From contig CAYQXV010000008.1 in assembly GCA_964421675.1 (NCBI GenBank), positions 21,892 to 85,891 on the forward strand: a stretch of DNA of 64,000 nucleotides, written 5' to 3'. Below the pieces are notes generated by a model that saw only the letters and a program-made list of their open reading frames with translations, was not told the origin of the DNA and ran no database searches. The translations under genes and the position numbers were made by a program. The stretch's first letter is position 1. Each line of letters begins with the position of its first letter. Origin of the DNA: CALLPQ01 sp964421675. GTDB lineage: Bacteria > Pseudomonadota > Alphaproteobacteria > Caulobacterales > Parvularculaceae. This document shows positions 18,289-27,634 of the stretch, piece by piece.

Positions 18289-20087
18289 TTTCCCTCTAAT
18301 TCTTTGAGGCGTTGTTCCAGCTGCTCGCGCTTTTCGCGCAAGCGATCCGCAATGGTTTCTTCTTCGTGACGTAAATGCTCGACAGCTTCACGTAATGCCT
18401 CAACTTCAATCTCTTTGGTGGCGAATTCATTTACGATGACTTCGCCATCCTTGCAGGCAAGCATGCCGGGTAACGCACTAATGTCTTCGGAAATGGTGTC
18501 GCTATTTTTGTTGCGCATTTTGATGATCATCGCACCAGCGGCCTGTTTGCCATCCTTGGTCTTTTCGTCTTTGTGTTTGGCAATGAAATCTGCGGTGACA
18601 TTGGCAGGCAGCGTCTTACCATTTTTGTCAGTGAAGGAAACACAGCTAATCTTTGCACTGATGGGCATATCATCATCGAGAGAAATTTTTATCGCCCGTG
18701 TAATGTGATGGCCCTCCAATTGGGATAAATCCTCCAGCCCGCTTAATTCTTCCAACTCTTGCAGGTCTGTAACCCAGTCAAGAGAATCATTGGAGGAAAA
18801 GGTCACTACCTCATTATCAATCACGATATGGGCTTTATCAAGTTCTGAAAATTCAATATCCGGCGCGTTAGGTGGTGCAGGGGGTTCACTGGGGTCAGCC
18901 GGGCGGGTTGGCACGCCTTCTAGCAGCGGCACCGGCGTATTTTGCGATTGGTCTTGAGGCGTACCACTATACCCATAACTGGCGCTAACCATTAGACCCG
19001 TAATGCTGATCAAGCCAGTTATCAAAACACCAGCGGTGCGGGTAAGGGCGGTTGGATTGTTCTTCATGAGGTGCAATCTTTCTTTGGTGGAATAATTCAG
19101 GGTAAGGCGAACTTGATGCGGGGTGGTGCGCGGAACCGTGATTGTCGGTTTTACATAAGATGCCGCTTTGACGAGCGTGCTTGCATAGACATGGCGCAGA
19201 TTGGTTTTTTGCGATGGTTTGTCATCGCAAGGCGTTAGCGCGTTTTGCGTTTTCAGAAATTTGAGCGCTTTGCTGTCGCAAGATGCTTCTTGGTCGGCAC
19301 GAAACGCACGGTAGGCAATCGTCATGAGGGGGTTGAACCAGAATAACGCGCTCAGGCAAGTCATCGCGAATGATGCCCATAAGTCATTGCGTTGAACATG
19401 AATAAACTCATGGATCAACGCGCATTTTTGTTCCTCGCTTGAATAGCGAGACAGGAAATTTTCCGGGAGCACGATCATTGGGTTCAACAGACCGGTGACG
19501 AGGGGGCTCGTCACATTTGGATCATCCGCGTGCGTTGATATGCGAACCTGTACGCGGCTGGATAGATTGAATTTTTTTGCAAGCGCGGTAGCGCGCTGTT
19601 GATCTGCGGACCCAAGGGGTGAGGATTTTTGCTTCAGGTCATGGCTGAAGCTGCCTTGCCGCGCGAGCGCAGAAAGCAACCAAAGGGCTGAAACTGAAAT
19701 CCACAACACCAGGAGCAATGATGGTAAGCCGATTAACAGATGGTGATCGCTTATTGATTGGGTGACATCGGTGTTAAGGCTGCGAAGGGCTTGCGCATTG
19801 ATTTGATATTCTACCACGGGCGCGATAATTTTTTCGGGTGCGGCGGGCGGTAAAATATTCAATTTTGGTAAGAATAAGCGAATGACGGGTAATGCCCATA
19901 AGAGGTAGGCAAAGCTTGGCCCAAAAATACGCGCAACGGGCCGGCGTATTATTAAAATCATGATGATTAATAGGCTGATCGCAAGTCCCGATTCTAGCAG
20001 CCAACGTATTGTACTGGCGCTCATAGTTTCGTGTGCGGAATATGCGCCGATCGTTTTTAGGAGTAAGTCTACCGGTTTATCAATCAT
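18285..20087 (-). CDS. M56 (BlaR1/MecR1-like) membrane metallopeptidase
   Basis: This is a 600-residue membrane protein with helices near residues 30-48, 57-75, 117-140 and 360-382. The zinc site HEFIH lies at 226-230, and the downstream Glu motif RADQEASCD is around 263-271; both are typical of M56 peptidases, which cleave their partner repressor. The C-terminal extracytoplasmic part is not a penicillin-binding domain. It has a Pro-rich linker, then a region without a recognised domain and a charged coiled coil at the end. The gene overlaps the blaI-like gene by eight bases, so the pair is translationally coupled. Confidence 0.88.
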   Translation of the reverse strand: MIDKPVDLLLKTIGAYSAHETMSASTIRWLLESGLAISLLIIMILIIRRPVARIFGPSFAYLLWALPVIRLFLPKLNILPPAAPEKIIAPVVEYQINAQALRSLNTDVTQSISDHHLLIGLPSLLLVLWISVSALWLLSALARQGSFSHDLKQKSSPLGSADQQRATALAKKFNLSSRVQVRISTHADDPNVTSPLVTGLLNPMIVLPENFLSRYSSEEQKCALIHEFIHVQRNDLWASFAMTCLSALFWFNPLMTIAYRAFRADQEASCDSKALKFLKTQNALTPCDDKPSQKTNLRHVYASTLVKAASYVKPTITVPRTTPHQVRLTLNYSTKERLHLMKNNPTALTRTAGVLITGLISITGLMVSASYGYSGTPQDQSQNTPVPLLEGVPTRPADPSEPPAPPNAPDIEFSELDKAHIVIDNEVVTFSSNDSLDWVTDLQELEELSGLEDLSQLEGHHITRAIKISLDDDMPISAKISCVSFTDKNGKTLPANVTADFIAKHKDEKTKDGKQAAGAMIIKMRNKNSDTISEDISALPGMLACKDGEVIVNEFATKEIEVEALREAVEHLRHEEETIADRLREKREQLEQRLKELEGN

Positions 20088-20460
20088 CGGATTTTAACTC
20101 CTCAAGCAGCGCCTCTAGCTCCTCAATGTCAGACGGGCTTAGTCCATCTTTATGATTGGCCAGATGCGCAACCAGCGGCGCGGCACGCCCGCCAAACAGA
20201 CGATCAACAAGATCGCGGGTCTTTTTGCTCGCATGATTGGCGTGACTAAGGGCGGGCGCATATAAAAAACGGCGTCCGTCTCGTTGATGGGTGAGGGCAT
20301 TTTTTTCGCATAACCGGCTGATCAAGGTTTTGACCGTGGTCAGCCCCCAACCGGTTGTTGCCGATAGTCGGTCGGCGATTTCAACGGCTGTGAGGGGCGA
20401 TTGCGCCCATAAGACTTGCATGACGCGATATTCAGCATCGGTTATTTCTGGGTCGGTCAT
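20080..20460 (-). CDS. BlaI/MecI/CopY-family repressor
   Basis: This is a 126-residue penicillinase-repressor-type winged-helix protein. It opens with the family pattern EITDAEYRVMQVLW and continues with TAVEIADRL and the recognition helix region WGLTTVKTLISRLCEKNALT. The C-terminal dimerisation helix region includes LVDRLFGG and ends in an acidic tail. The start at 20460 gives the standard family N-terminus; a longer in-frame reading to 20601 would run through the operator dyads and is unlikely. It is probably autoregulated through the dyads at 20491-20532 and inactivated by the M56 partner. No beta-lactamase or PBP gene is adjacent, so the trigger is unknown. Confidence 0.92.
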   Translation of the reverse strand: MTDPEITDAEYRVMQVLWAQSPLTAVEIADRLSATTGWGLTTVKTLISRLCEKNALTHQRDGRRFLYAPALSHANHASKKTRDLVDRLFGGRAAPLVAHLANHKDGLSPSDIEELEALLEELKSDD

Positions 20461-20490
20461 AGGGCCTGCTCTGAATCTTCTCGGAACATT

Positions 20491-20510
20491 ATGATTACAT
20501 CTGTAATCAT
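20491..20510. promoter_or_regulatory. BlaI-type operator dyad 1
   Basis: The sequence ATGATTACA-TC-TGTAATCAT is a palindrome with perfect nine-base arms around a two-base centre, and contains the TACA/TGTA core typical of BlaI/MecI operators. It lies 31 bases upstream of the blaI-like start codon. Confidence 0.75.
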
Positions 20511-20516
20511 TGAATC

Positions 20517-20532
20517 GATTACTCTTGTAGTC
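20517..20532. promoter_or_regulatory. BlaI-type operator dyad 2 (imperfect)
   Basis: GATTAC-TCTT-GTAGTC resembles dyad 1, with TAC/GTA cores and one mismatched arm position. Its centre is 24 bases from the centre of dyad 1, a spacing compatible with two repressor dimers on nearby turns. It may also affect the divergent amidohydrolase gene. Confidence 0.55.
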
Positions 20533-20706
20533 AATAGCTAAGACGAAGAATTCCGCCCATACAATGCGCTTTGCGATGAACTGATCAATTATGGAAGACA
20601 AACGGTGTCGCGCGTCACTGCGGGGCGCTCGCCTTATGCATCCGCTCTACGCAGTTGTGAGTTGAGGGGCACGAGCACGCACGGTAACATGGGACGAAAA
20701 TACTGA

Positions 20707-20730
20707 GCTGTCAGTGTTCAGTTTGACAGC
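20707..20730. repeat. Inverted repeat upstream of the amidohydrolase
   Basis: GCTGTCA at 20707-20713 and TGACAGC at 20724-20730 are perfect inverted copies separated by ten bases, 28 bases before the amidohydrolase ATG. The position suits an operator or a short leader hairpin. Confidence 0.4.
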
Positions 20731-20757
20731 GTTCGGTCTTCAAAAGGGGCTTTTTAA

Positions 20758-22359
20758 ATGTTCAACACCCACCGTGCGATTAAAACCATCGCTCGCCTTC
20801 TCCTCATGACTATTTTTGTCTGTATGGCTTTATTCAGGCCCGCCCTGTCGCAGGAATGGGCGGACGGTCCTTATGAGCGGTTGGTTATTCGCAATGCAAT
20901 TTTGATTGATGGGTCCGGTGCCCCGCCCCAAGGGCCTATGGATATTGCCATTGAAAATGATCGCATCACCCAGATTCGCAATATTGGCGCTCCCGGAATT
21001 CCCCCTAAAGATAATCGACGTCTTGCGCCGGGCACCAAGGAGATTGATGCAAGCGGGAAATATATCTTGCCGGGCTTTATCAATTTACACGGGCATATCC
21101 ATGATAGTGCGAGCGGTCAGGGCGTACCTTATGATTACGTGCTCAAGCTTTGGCTCGCTCACGGCATCACCTCGGTTCGCGAACTGGGTAATGGTAGCGG
21201 TGCAAGCTGGACGTCAGAACTGGCAGCCGATATCGCGCAAGGTCGCAAGCCTGGCCCTAGAGTTTATTCGTTTCCCGTCTTTCGGGGATGGAATACACCT
21301 GAAGTCGACACGCCTGCACAAGCAAAAGAGCGTATACGGACATTAAAGCGCCAGGGCGCATTGGGCGTGAAATTTTTTGGCGCACCGGAAGAAATATTAT
21401 GGGCCGGACTTGAAGAGGCAAAAAAGCAAGGGCTGCGTACAACCATGCACCATGCGCAACTGGATGTGGCGCATGCAAATGTGATGGATACATCCGCTCG
21501 CGGGTTAGGCTCAATGGAGCATTGGTACGGCCTGCCCGAAGCCTTGTTTGAAGATCGCCAGCTGCAAGATTATCCCACCGACTATGTATATCACAATGAA
21601 CAGCACCGATTTGAAGAGGCTGGTAAGCTTTGGGATCAAGCCGCAGCGCCCGGTTCTGATCGCTGGAAACTCGTTATGGATACTTTATTAGAGCGCGAGT
21701 TTTCGATAATCCCAACCTTTTCCATCTATATGGCCAGCCGCGATTGGATGCGCTCGCGCCGCGCAGAGTGGCATGACACGTATACAATGCCCTCACTTTG
21801 GAAATTTTTTGCCCCTGACCGTGATGCTCATGGGTCATACTGGTTTGATTGGGGAACGGAGCAAGAGGTGGCATGGCGCCGGAACTATCAAAAATGGATG
21901 AGCTTTATCAATGAGTATAAAAACCGCGGCGGTAAAGTTGGCGTCGGGGAAGATGCTGGCTATATTTATTCGACCTATGGGTTTGGGTATATTCAAGAGC
22001 TGGAAATGTTGCGCGAGGCTGGGTTCCATCCATTAGAGGTGGTTCGGGCTGCGACCTTGGTCGGGGCGCAAATTTTGGGCATCGATTCCGATACAGGCTC
22101 CATTCAGGTTGGAAAACGCGCTGATCTATTGATTATGGATGAAAACCCTCTGGCAAACCTGAAGACGCTTTATGCGACGGGGCATATTAAGCTGGATGAC
22201 GCCGGTAAAATAACCCGCACAAATGGCATTGAGACGATTATCCGTGATGGGATTGTTTATGACGGAAAAGGTCTGCGCGACGATATCCAGGCGCAAGTGG
22301 CTGCGGCAAAAGCTGAAGCTGGGATAAAGCCGGGGCCCATGGCAATTGTTGAGGAATAA
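20758..22359 (+). CDS. Exported amidohydrolase (imidazolonepropionase-like)
   Basis: This is a 533-residue metal-dependent hydrolase of the amidohydrolase superfamily. A signal peptide (helix about 12-27, cleavage near ALSQE) targets it to the periplasm. The beta-sandwich start reads LVIRNAILIDGSGAPP, the metal motif HxH occurs in LPGFINLHGHIHDS, and further metal-site segments are MHHAQLD and GVGEDAGY. The C-terminus has GKRADLLIMDENPL, typical of the family. Close relatives act on dipeptides or cyclic amides; the substrate here is unknown. The following gene is an M20 peptidase, which suggests a peptide-scavenging context. Confidence 0.88.
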   Translation: MFNTHRAIKTIARLLLMTIFVCMALFRPALSQEWADGPYERLVIRNAILIDGSGAPPQGPMDIAIENDRITQIRNIGAPGIPPKDNRRLAPGTKEIDASGKYILPGFINLHGHIHDSASGQGVPYDYVLKLWLAHGITSVRELGNGSGASWTSELAADIAQGRKPGPRVYSFPVFRGWNTPEVDTPAQAKERIRTLKRQGALGVKFFGAPEEILWAGLEEAKKQGLRTTMHHAQLDVAHANVMDTSARGLGSMEHWYGLPEALFEDRQLQDYPTDYVYHNEQHRFEEAGKLWDQAAAPGSDRWKLVMDTLLEREFSIIPTFSIYMASRDWMRSRRAEWHDTYTMPSLWKFFAPDRDAHGSYWFDWGTEQEVAWRRNYQKWMSFINEYKNRGGKVGVGEDAGYIYSTYGFGYIQELEMLREAGFHPLEVVRAATLVGAQILGIDSDTGSIQVGKRADLLIMDENPLANLKTLYATGHIKLDDAGKITRTNGIETIIRDGIVYDGKGLRDDIQAQVAAAKAEAGIKPGPMAIVEE

Positions 22360-22508
22360 ACAATTGCAGGACCAGCGATTAATATGCCCGGAAAACTGCT
22401 AATTGTGCGCTAGCGTTGGCGGAAACTATGATATGTATTTGTGGCGCGCATAAATGACTACACGATAAGCATCTGGGCTGAAGAGCTTGAAAGTTGATGG
22501 AGAACGCA

Positions 22509-23915
22509 ATGAGAAATTTTGTACTAGCAATGAGTTCAGGCAGTGTGGCATTGATGTCCGCGATGATGGCAACGGGGGCACAGGCAGATGATCTGCGCGA
22601 TGCTGTTGAGCAGGATTATCCGTATATTGAAAAACTCTATAAACATTTTCACGCCAATCCTGAACTTTCTTTTCGCGAGAGTGAAAGTGCAAAGCGTATT
22701 GCGACAGAATTAGAGGCTCTGGGGTTTGACATAACCTCCAATGTCGGGCGCAAATGGACGCGAAAGAAAGCAAAAGCCGATGCTGGTGAGGTGATGGACG
22801 GCGTTGATGGATATGGTTTGATTGCCGTGCTGGAAAATGGCGATGGCCCGACATTGTTGATACGTGCCGATATGGATGCGCTACCGCTGGAAGAAAAAAC
22901 CGGCGTTTCTTATGCAAGTAAGGTTGTCAGTCAGGATTACTTCGGTCAGGAAGCTCCTGTCATGCATGCTTGCGGGCATGATGTGCATATGACCGTTTTG
23001 GTTGGAACCGCGCGCCAATTGGTTGAAATGAAAGATCAATGGTCCGGCACGCTTGTACTGGTTGGGCAGCCTGCCGAGGAATTAGGCTTGGGTGCGTTGG
23101 CGATGATTGATGATGGATTGTTTTCGCGCATTCCTCAGCCAGATCATAACATTGCCCTTCACGTCACGGGATTGGCACCGGCCGGAACGATTGCCTATAC
23201 AAGCGGAAATGCACTCGCAAGTGTTGATACGGTCGATGTGACCATCAAAGGGGTGGGCGGTCATGGTGCCTATCCCCATCTTGCTGTCGATCCAATATTA
23301 ATTGGTTCACGGATTGTCACCACATTGCAGTCAATCGTTGCCCGCGAGGTTAATCCGCTGGAGGCAGGCGTGATTACTGTGGGGTCTTTTCAGGGCGGGT
23401 ATAAGCACAATATTATCCCCGACGAAGTCACCTTAAAGCTAACCGTGCGCTCTTATGAAGATTCTGTTCGCGATAAATTGCTCGATGGTATTCGGCGAAC
23501 AGCAAAAGCACAGGCTATATCTGCGGGTCTGCCGGAAGATTTGCATCCGGTTGTAACAATCGAAGAAGATAATTTGATTTCTACCTATAATGAACCAGGT
23601 TTGGCATCGCGGGTTGCCAGTACGCTTGAGGCGCGGTTCGGACAAGCGCGGGTAAGCCAGGTTCCACCAGCCATGGGCGGTGAGGATTTTGCCTATTTTG
23701 GTAAGACCGATGATGAAATTCCATCGCTAATTTTCTGGTTAGGCGGCGCTGACCCAGAAGCTTATGCAAAGTCTTTATCGGGAGAGGGGCCGCGTCCTCC
23801 GTCGAACCATTCCCCGTTTTTTGCTCCTGTTCCTGAACCGACATTAACAACTGGTGTTGAGGCGATGACGGCTGCTGCATTAGATTTGCTTGATGGATCA
23901 TCGGCAGAAAACTAA
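22509..23915 (+). CDS. M20-family amidohydrolase/peptidase
   Basis: This is a 468-residue zinc hydrolase of the M20D type (aminoacylase/carboxypeptidase group). ATG 22509 is preferred because TGGAGA stands about eight bases upstream and a signal peptide (cleavage near AQA) follows at once; in-frame starts at 22494 and 22497 are less likely. Metal ligands are in MHACGHDVHMT, the catalytic Glu is in GQPAEELGLGA, and a later ligand region is ALHVTG. The dimerisation domain contains GVGGHGAYPH. MGGEDFAYF near the end is the last metal segment. The substrate is probably an N-acylated amino acid or a peptide. Confidence 0.93.
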   Translation: MRNFVLAMSSGSVALMSAMMATGAQADDLRDAVEQDYPYIEKLYKHFHANPELSFRESESAKRIATELEALGFDITSNVGRKWTRKKAKADAGEVMDGVDGYGLIAVLENGDGPTLLIRADMDALPLEEKTGVSYASKVVSQDYFGQEAPVMHACGHDVHMTVLVGTARQLVEMKDQWSGTLVLVGQPAEELGLGALAMIDDGLFSRIPQPDHNIALHVTGLAPAGTIAYTSGNALASVDTVDVTIKGVGGHGAYPHLAVDPILIGSRIVTTLQSIVAREVNPLEAGVITVGSFQGGYKHNIIPDEVTLKLTVRSYEDSVRDKLLDGIRRTAKAQAISAGLPEDLHPVVTIEEDNLISTYNEPGLASRVASTLEARFGQARVSQVPPAMGGEDFAYFGKTDDEIPSLIFWLGGADPEAYAKSLSGEGPRPPSNHSPFFAPVPEPTLTTGVEAMTAAALDLLDGSSAEN

Positions 23916-23935
23916 TTTATTTTTGGAGACGGATT

Positions 23936-24679
23936 ATGTCGATTTTTTTCAGAATCATATCGCTACTGACCATTTTGGGCGCGCTTGTGATTATTTTTGC
24001 AGGCCCAATCTCGCGGCTTGGCGTTTGGCATTGGAGTACCGCCTTTTCGATGATGCAGACGAGCGTGCCGGTTTTATTGGGCGGAGCGGGGCTTAGTCTG
24101 CTTGGCGTTGTCATTGGAATCTTTACCAAGCGCCATGGTTTGATTGTGCCAGGGCTTAGCGCAACCATCCTTGTTGGCGGCCTTGTATTTATGCTCAGCG
24201 GTATGCGCTCTAGCGGCGGCGAAAATCCTATCCACGATTTGACGACGGATTTTTCAAATCCACCTGCGATTTCAGCAGCGGCCAATGCGGATAGAAAGAA
24301 CCCGGCATCTTACGTGGGAAGTAACCCGGCCAAAGGGGACGGCGGAGAAACCGTAAGGCAGGTTCAAGAGCGCATTTATCCTGATTTACAGCCATTATTT
24401 GTGCGTAAAGACCCGGCAATTGTGTTTGATGCTGCGTTAGCGACCGCGAAGGATTTAGGGTTTGCGATTGTTCACAGTGATAAAGATAATGGCATCATTG
24501 AAGCAACGGAGACGTCCTTATGGTTTGGCTTCATTGATGATTTCATCATAAGGGTTCGCCCTGAAGAAACCGGGACACGCATTGATTTTCGGTCAAAGTC
24601 CCGTGTTGGCCGGTCTGATCTTGGCGCAAATATCAAACGAATACGGACATATCGCGAAAAGCTACTGGCTCAGCTATAG
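23936..24679 (+). CDS. DUF1499 membrane protein
   Basis: This is a 247-residue protein with three N-terminal membrane helices (about 5-22, 39-57 and 64-85) and a C-terminal DUF1499 domain (about 110-247). The domain pattern includes AKDLGFAIVHSDKDNGIIEA, TSLWFGFIDDFIIRV and IDFRSKSRVGRSDLGANIKR. The function of DUF1499 is not established. GGAG precedes the ATG, and the gene follows the M20 gene by 20 bases, so it may be co-transcribed with it. It converges with the MATE gene. Confidence 0.85.
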   Translation: MSIFFRIISLLTILGALVIIFAGPISRLGVWHWSTAFSMMQTSVPVLLGGAGLSLLGVVIGIFTKRHGLIVPGLSATILVGGLVFMLSGMRSSGGENPIHDLTTDFSNPPAISAAANADRKNPASYVGSNPAKGDGGETVRQVQERIYPDLQPLFVRKDPAIVFDAALATAKDLGFAIVHSDKDNGIIEATETSLWFGFIDDFIIRVRPEETGTRIDFRSKSRVGRSDLGANIKRIRTYREKLLAQL

Positions 24680-24712
24680 CGGGTTGCAAGCCGAAACAAA
24701 TAGCCTCCTGCA

Positions 24713-26158
24713 TTAGGATTGCGCTATATCCTCTTGTGCGCCGGGACTGGGCAAGGCCCGGTCCGGGGAGCGCATGATCCACCATAATCGCCCGCCCAGT
24801 AATATTGATGCAGTGACCAAACTAATCACAAGGCCCCACCACACGCCTTCTGCGCCTAATGGACTAGCAAGGCCAAGCCAGGCAGCGAAGGGAAAGCCGA
24901 TTAGCCAATAGCTAATGCCCGTCATTATCATTGGCATTCGGACATCTTTTAACCCCCGCAAACACTGATTTGCGGCAACTTGTACGCCGTCAAAAATCAT
25001 AAACGCGGCGGCAATCGGTAAAAACGCGGTGACAAATTCGATGACGATTTGGTTGTCGGGGCTATCGGCTGAAAGGTAGAGGCCTGCAATTGCATTTGGA
25101 AAAAACCCAACAATGAGGGCAAAGACGGTCATTACGAGCGTTGAAACGAAGATCGTTGCGCTTGCGGCATATTGAACGCGTGTCAGATCCCGGGCTCCCG
25201 CCGCAAGGCCGACGCGTACCGCCCCCGCCATGGAAAGGCCCATGGGAATCATAAAAATAAGCGCCACAAAATTGAGGGCCACCTGAAACGCGGCAACTTC
25301 AATGAGACCAATTAGACCCGTGAGTAAGATTGATGCATTGAACAACATGCCCTCAAACATGGTTGTTACACTGATCGGCCAACCAAGGCGCACAATTTCG
25401 CGCACGCGCGGCCAATCGATTTTGCGAAAATTGAGAAATAGATCAAATTTCTTTGCGTATTTTTCGCGCATAATATAGCCCGCTAACAGGGAGAACCCAA
25501 TTATGTGGGATAATGTAGAGGCAAGACCAGCGCCAACCAAATGCAGTTCCGGGAACGGACCAACGCCATATATAAATAGCCAGTTCAACAGGGCATTGAT
25601 GATGGTCGTCAAAATAATAATCGCAAGTGGCACGCGGGTACGATCGATTGCTGCCAGAAAGTTGCGTAAGATCAAAACACTAAGTGCAAATGGCAGGCCC
25701 GGCATCAGCATAGCAACATAAGGTCCGGCAAGGCGCGCCGCTATTTCGGGTTGACCAAAGGCAAGCGCAATATCTGTTGTGCACAGTCCAATAATCAAGG
25801 CCACAGGAAAGCTTATAATCACAACCCACAACCCTGCTCTGACGGAGCGGCGCGCTTCGGCAAAATCATCTGATTTTGCTCCAAGCGCTTGGGACACCAC
25901 CGGCAAGACCGCCATGACGGGACCAATGCCGAACATGTAAAGACCGAAAAATATCACCAGACCAAGAGAAGACGCAGCCAGCGCTTCAGGGCCCAGCCGT
26001 CCAATCATAAGCACATCAATGGTGTTTATGGAAAATTGCACAAGCTGCGTTGCCGCCATGGGCCAGCCTAAGCTTATGAGGGACCCAAGCTCTTCTCGCC
26101 ATAGCTGACGATTAATAAGGATGGGAAATCGTGATTGTTTGTTTGGATAGTCACGCAT
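24713..26158 (-). CDS. MATE-family efflux transporter
   Basis: This is a 481-residue multidrug and toxin extrusion protein with about twelve predicted membrane helices in two six-helix halves. Family features are the N-terminal LGWPMAATQLVQFSINTIDVLMIGRLG and the second-half pattern VREIVRLGWPISVTTMFEG. Transport would be coupled to Na+ or H+; which one cannot be read from the sequence. It is monocistronic, with about 240 bases of upstream sequence that can fold into alternative hairpins. Confidence 0.94.
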   Translation of the reverse strand: MRDYPNKQSRFPILINRQLWREELGSLISLGWPMAATQLVQFSINTIDVLMIGRLGPEALAASSLGLVIFFGLYMFGIGPVMAVLPVVSQALGAKSDDFAEARRSVRAGLWVVIISFPVALIIGLCTTDIALAFGQPEIAARLAGPYVAMLMPGLPFALSVLILRNFLAAIDRTRVPLAIIILTTIINALLNWLFIYGVGPFPELHLVGAGLASTLSHIIGFSLLAGYIMREKYAKKFDLFLNFRKIDWPRVREIVRLGWPISVTTMFEGMLFNASILLTGLIGLIEVAAFQVALNFVALIFMIPMGLSMAGAVRVGLAAGARDLTRVQYAASATIFVSTLVMTVFALIVGFFPNAIAGLYLSADSPDNQIVIEFVTAFLPIAAAFMIFDGVQVAANQCLRGLKDVRMPMIMTGISYWLIGFPFAAWLGLASPLGAEGVWWGLVISLVTASILLGGRLWWIMRSPDRALPSPGAQEDIAQS

Positions 26159-26180
26159 GTGCGGGGGCTTTCGGATAAAG

Positions 26181-26240
26181 CCGGCAAGGTTGATAAATTT
26201 TAGTGATACCTGCCGGAAGACTTATAATCATCTCGGCAGG
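26181..26240 (-). promoter_or_regulatory. Alternative-hairpin region upstream of the MATE gene
   Basis: Three related blocks lie 22-82 bases before the MATE start: CCGGCAAGG at 26181-26189, CCTGCCGG at 26209-26216, and CGGCAGG at 26234-26240. The middle block can pair with either outer block, so two stems exclude each other. This could be an attenuator, a leader switch or overlapping operator sites. The whole 26159-26398 gap holds no gene. Confidence 0.35.
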
Positions 26241-26398
26241 AAGAACGGTTGAAATTTTTGTCTGATTATTTCAACAATTGCCGGGACACATGGACGATAG
26301 ACGACAAGAAAGGAGCGTGCTTTCTTGCGGTTTATCCGTCTGTTTGAAAAATGACTTAATCATTATCAGTGTGTCCCAAAACTTTGATTAATCCGCGT

Positions 26399-26860
26399 TT
26401 AGTCTTCTGTGCTCGAACTGTCAACTCTTTGTTCGATATCTGCTTTGTCGCCAAAAAACAGCAAATGCATGCGGCGTCCGGGTAAGAAGGTGAAAACCCC
26501 CGCAATAATCAGAGCGCCCATGAAGACCCCAATCATTGCAGAGGCATGACCGCGCACATTGCCCCGGCGAATATTGATCACGCCCCAAATAGATCCCAAA
26601 ACAGTCAAGGGAATGAAAAGATGTATAGGCGTAAAGCCTTCAAACAGCCCTGGATTTTCAATGCGCCCTGAACGGATAAAAAAGGCAGCGCCTGAGGTTA
26701 CAAACATCAGTAATACGAAAATTCGGCCAAGGGCCTTATGGATTGAGGTTCCCTTGCGCATCACGAAAATGGTGATGCCGATAAAAAAGGCAATCGAAAC
26801 CGTGGCCCAATGGAGCTGTATTTGTAGCGATGATAGCTTTGTGAATACGTCCCAATTCAC
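26399..26860 (-). CDS. DUF2306 membrane protein
   Basis: This is a 153-residue protein with four predicted helices. DUF2306 features are the His in QIQLHWATVSIAFFIG, SIHKALGRIFVLLMFVTSGAAFF, and FTPIHLFIPLTVLG followed by NVRGHASAMIGVFMG. The conserved His residues suggest heme or metal binding, but this is not established for the family. The start is GTG at 26860, with GGGGAG about eight bases upstream. It lies 24 bases after the yhhQ-like gene and is probably in the same operon. Confidence 0.82.
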   Translation of the reverse strand: MNWDVFTKLSSLQIQLHWATVSIAFFIGITIFVMRKGTSIHKALGRIFVLLMFVTSGAAFFIRSGRIENPGLFEGFTPIHLFIPLTVLGSIWGVINIRRGNVRGHASAMIGVFMGALIIAGVFTFLPGRRMHLLFFGDKADIEQRVDSSSTED

Positions 26861-26884
26861 CGAATTACTCCCCTTTGTGCTGCG

Positions 26885-27634
26885 TTACGTTTTGATAGTA
26901 AACGGATTAAAATCTGTTTGCGTATCAAAAACTTCCACATTTTCGGCCTTTTTTAAACGCGCAACGACCCAGTAGGTGACGGGTGTGAGCATAACTTCCC
27001 ACAGAACTTTTAGAATATAATTGGTGATCAACACTGTAATCACCTGCGATGTTGTCCAAATGCCTAAAAAGGCTATGGGATAAAAAATCAGACTGTCTAT
27101 GCCTTGCCCGATGATTGTTGATCCAATCGTGCGGCTCCATAAATGTTTACCAGCGGTCATGATTTTCATGCGTGCCATGACGAATGAGTTGGCTATTTCT
27201 CCCGCCCAAAACCCTAACATTGAAGCAATAACGATCCGCCATGTCATGCCGAACACGGTCTCATAGGCGCTTTGATTATTCCATCCCGGGGCCGGCGGCA
27301 TAGCGACAACGACACTTGCCATGAAAGCCATAAACCCTATGGCGACAAAGCCTGCCCATACCACCCGGCGCGCGCGCGCATATCCATAAACCTCAGTCAG
27401 AACATCGCCGAGCACATAAGATAGCGGGAAGAATAAAATGCCTGCCCCAAAAACACCAAGCTGTATGCCAAAGATTTCGAACTCAAAAAACTGCGCAATT
27501 TTTGCAGCCCCAATAAGATTGGAACAAATCAGAACAGCAACAAATGCTGCCATCACGAAATCATAATATTTAAAGTGCGGCGCTGTTGGGCTATCTCCGA
27601 TATGGCTTTTGGTTGGCGATTGATGCGTATTCAT
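26885..27634 (-). CDS. yhhQ: Queuosine precursor transporter (YhhQ/VUT family)
   Basis: This is a 249-residue inner-membrane protein of the vitamin-uptake-like family. The E. coli homologue YhhQ imports 7-cyano-7-deazaguanine and related queuosine precursors. About six helices are predicted, with the pattern FFPLSYVLGDVLTEVYGYARARRVVWAGF, and GFWAGEIANSFVMARMK in the second half. The start overlaps the M13 peptidase stop by one base (TAATG), so translation is coupled. No queuosine biosynthesis gene is visible in the window. Confidence 0.88.
   Translation of the reverse strand: MNTHQSPTKSHIGDSPTAPHFKYYDFVMAAFVAVLICSNLIGAAKIAQFFEFEIFGIQLGVFGAGILFFPLSYVLGDVLTEVYGYARARRVVWAGFVAIGFMAFMASVVVAMPPAPGWNNQSAYETVFGMTWRIVIASMLGFWAGEIANSFVMARMKIMTAGKHLWSRTIGSTIIGQGIDSLIFYPIAFLGIWTTSQVITVLITNYILKVLWEVMLTPVTYWVVARLKKAENVEVFDTQTDFNPFTIKT

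Noticed and set aside
20461..20601. N-terminal extension of the BlaI-like repressor
   Set aside because: The extra codons cover the operator dyads, and the family N-terminus begins at 20460.
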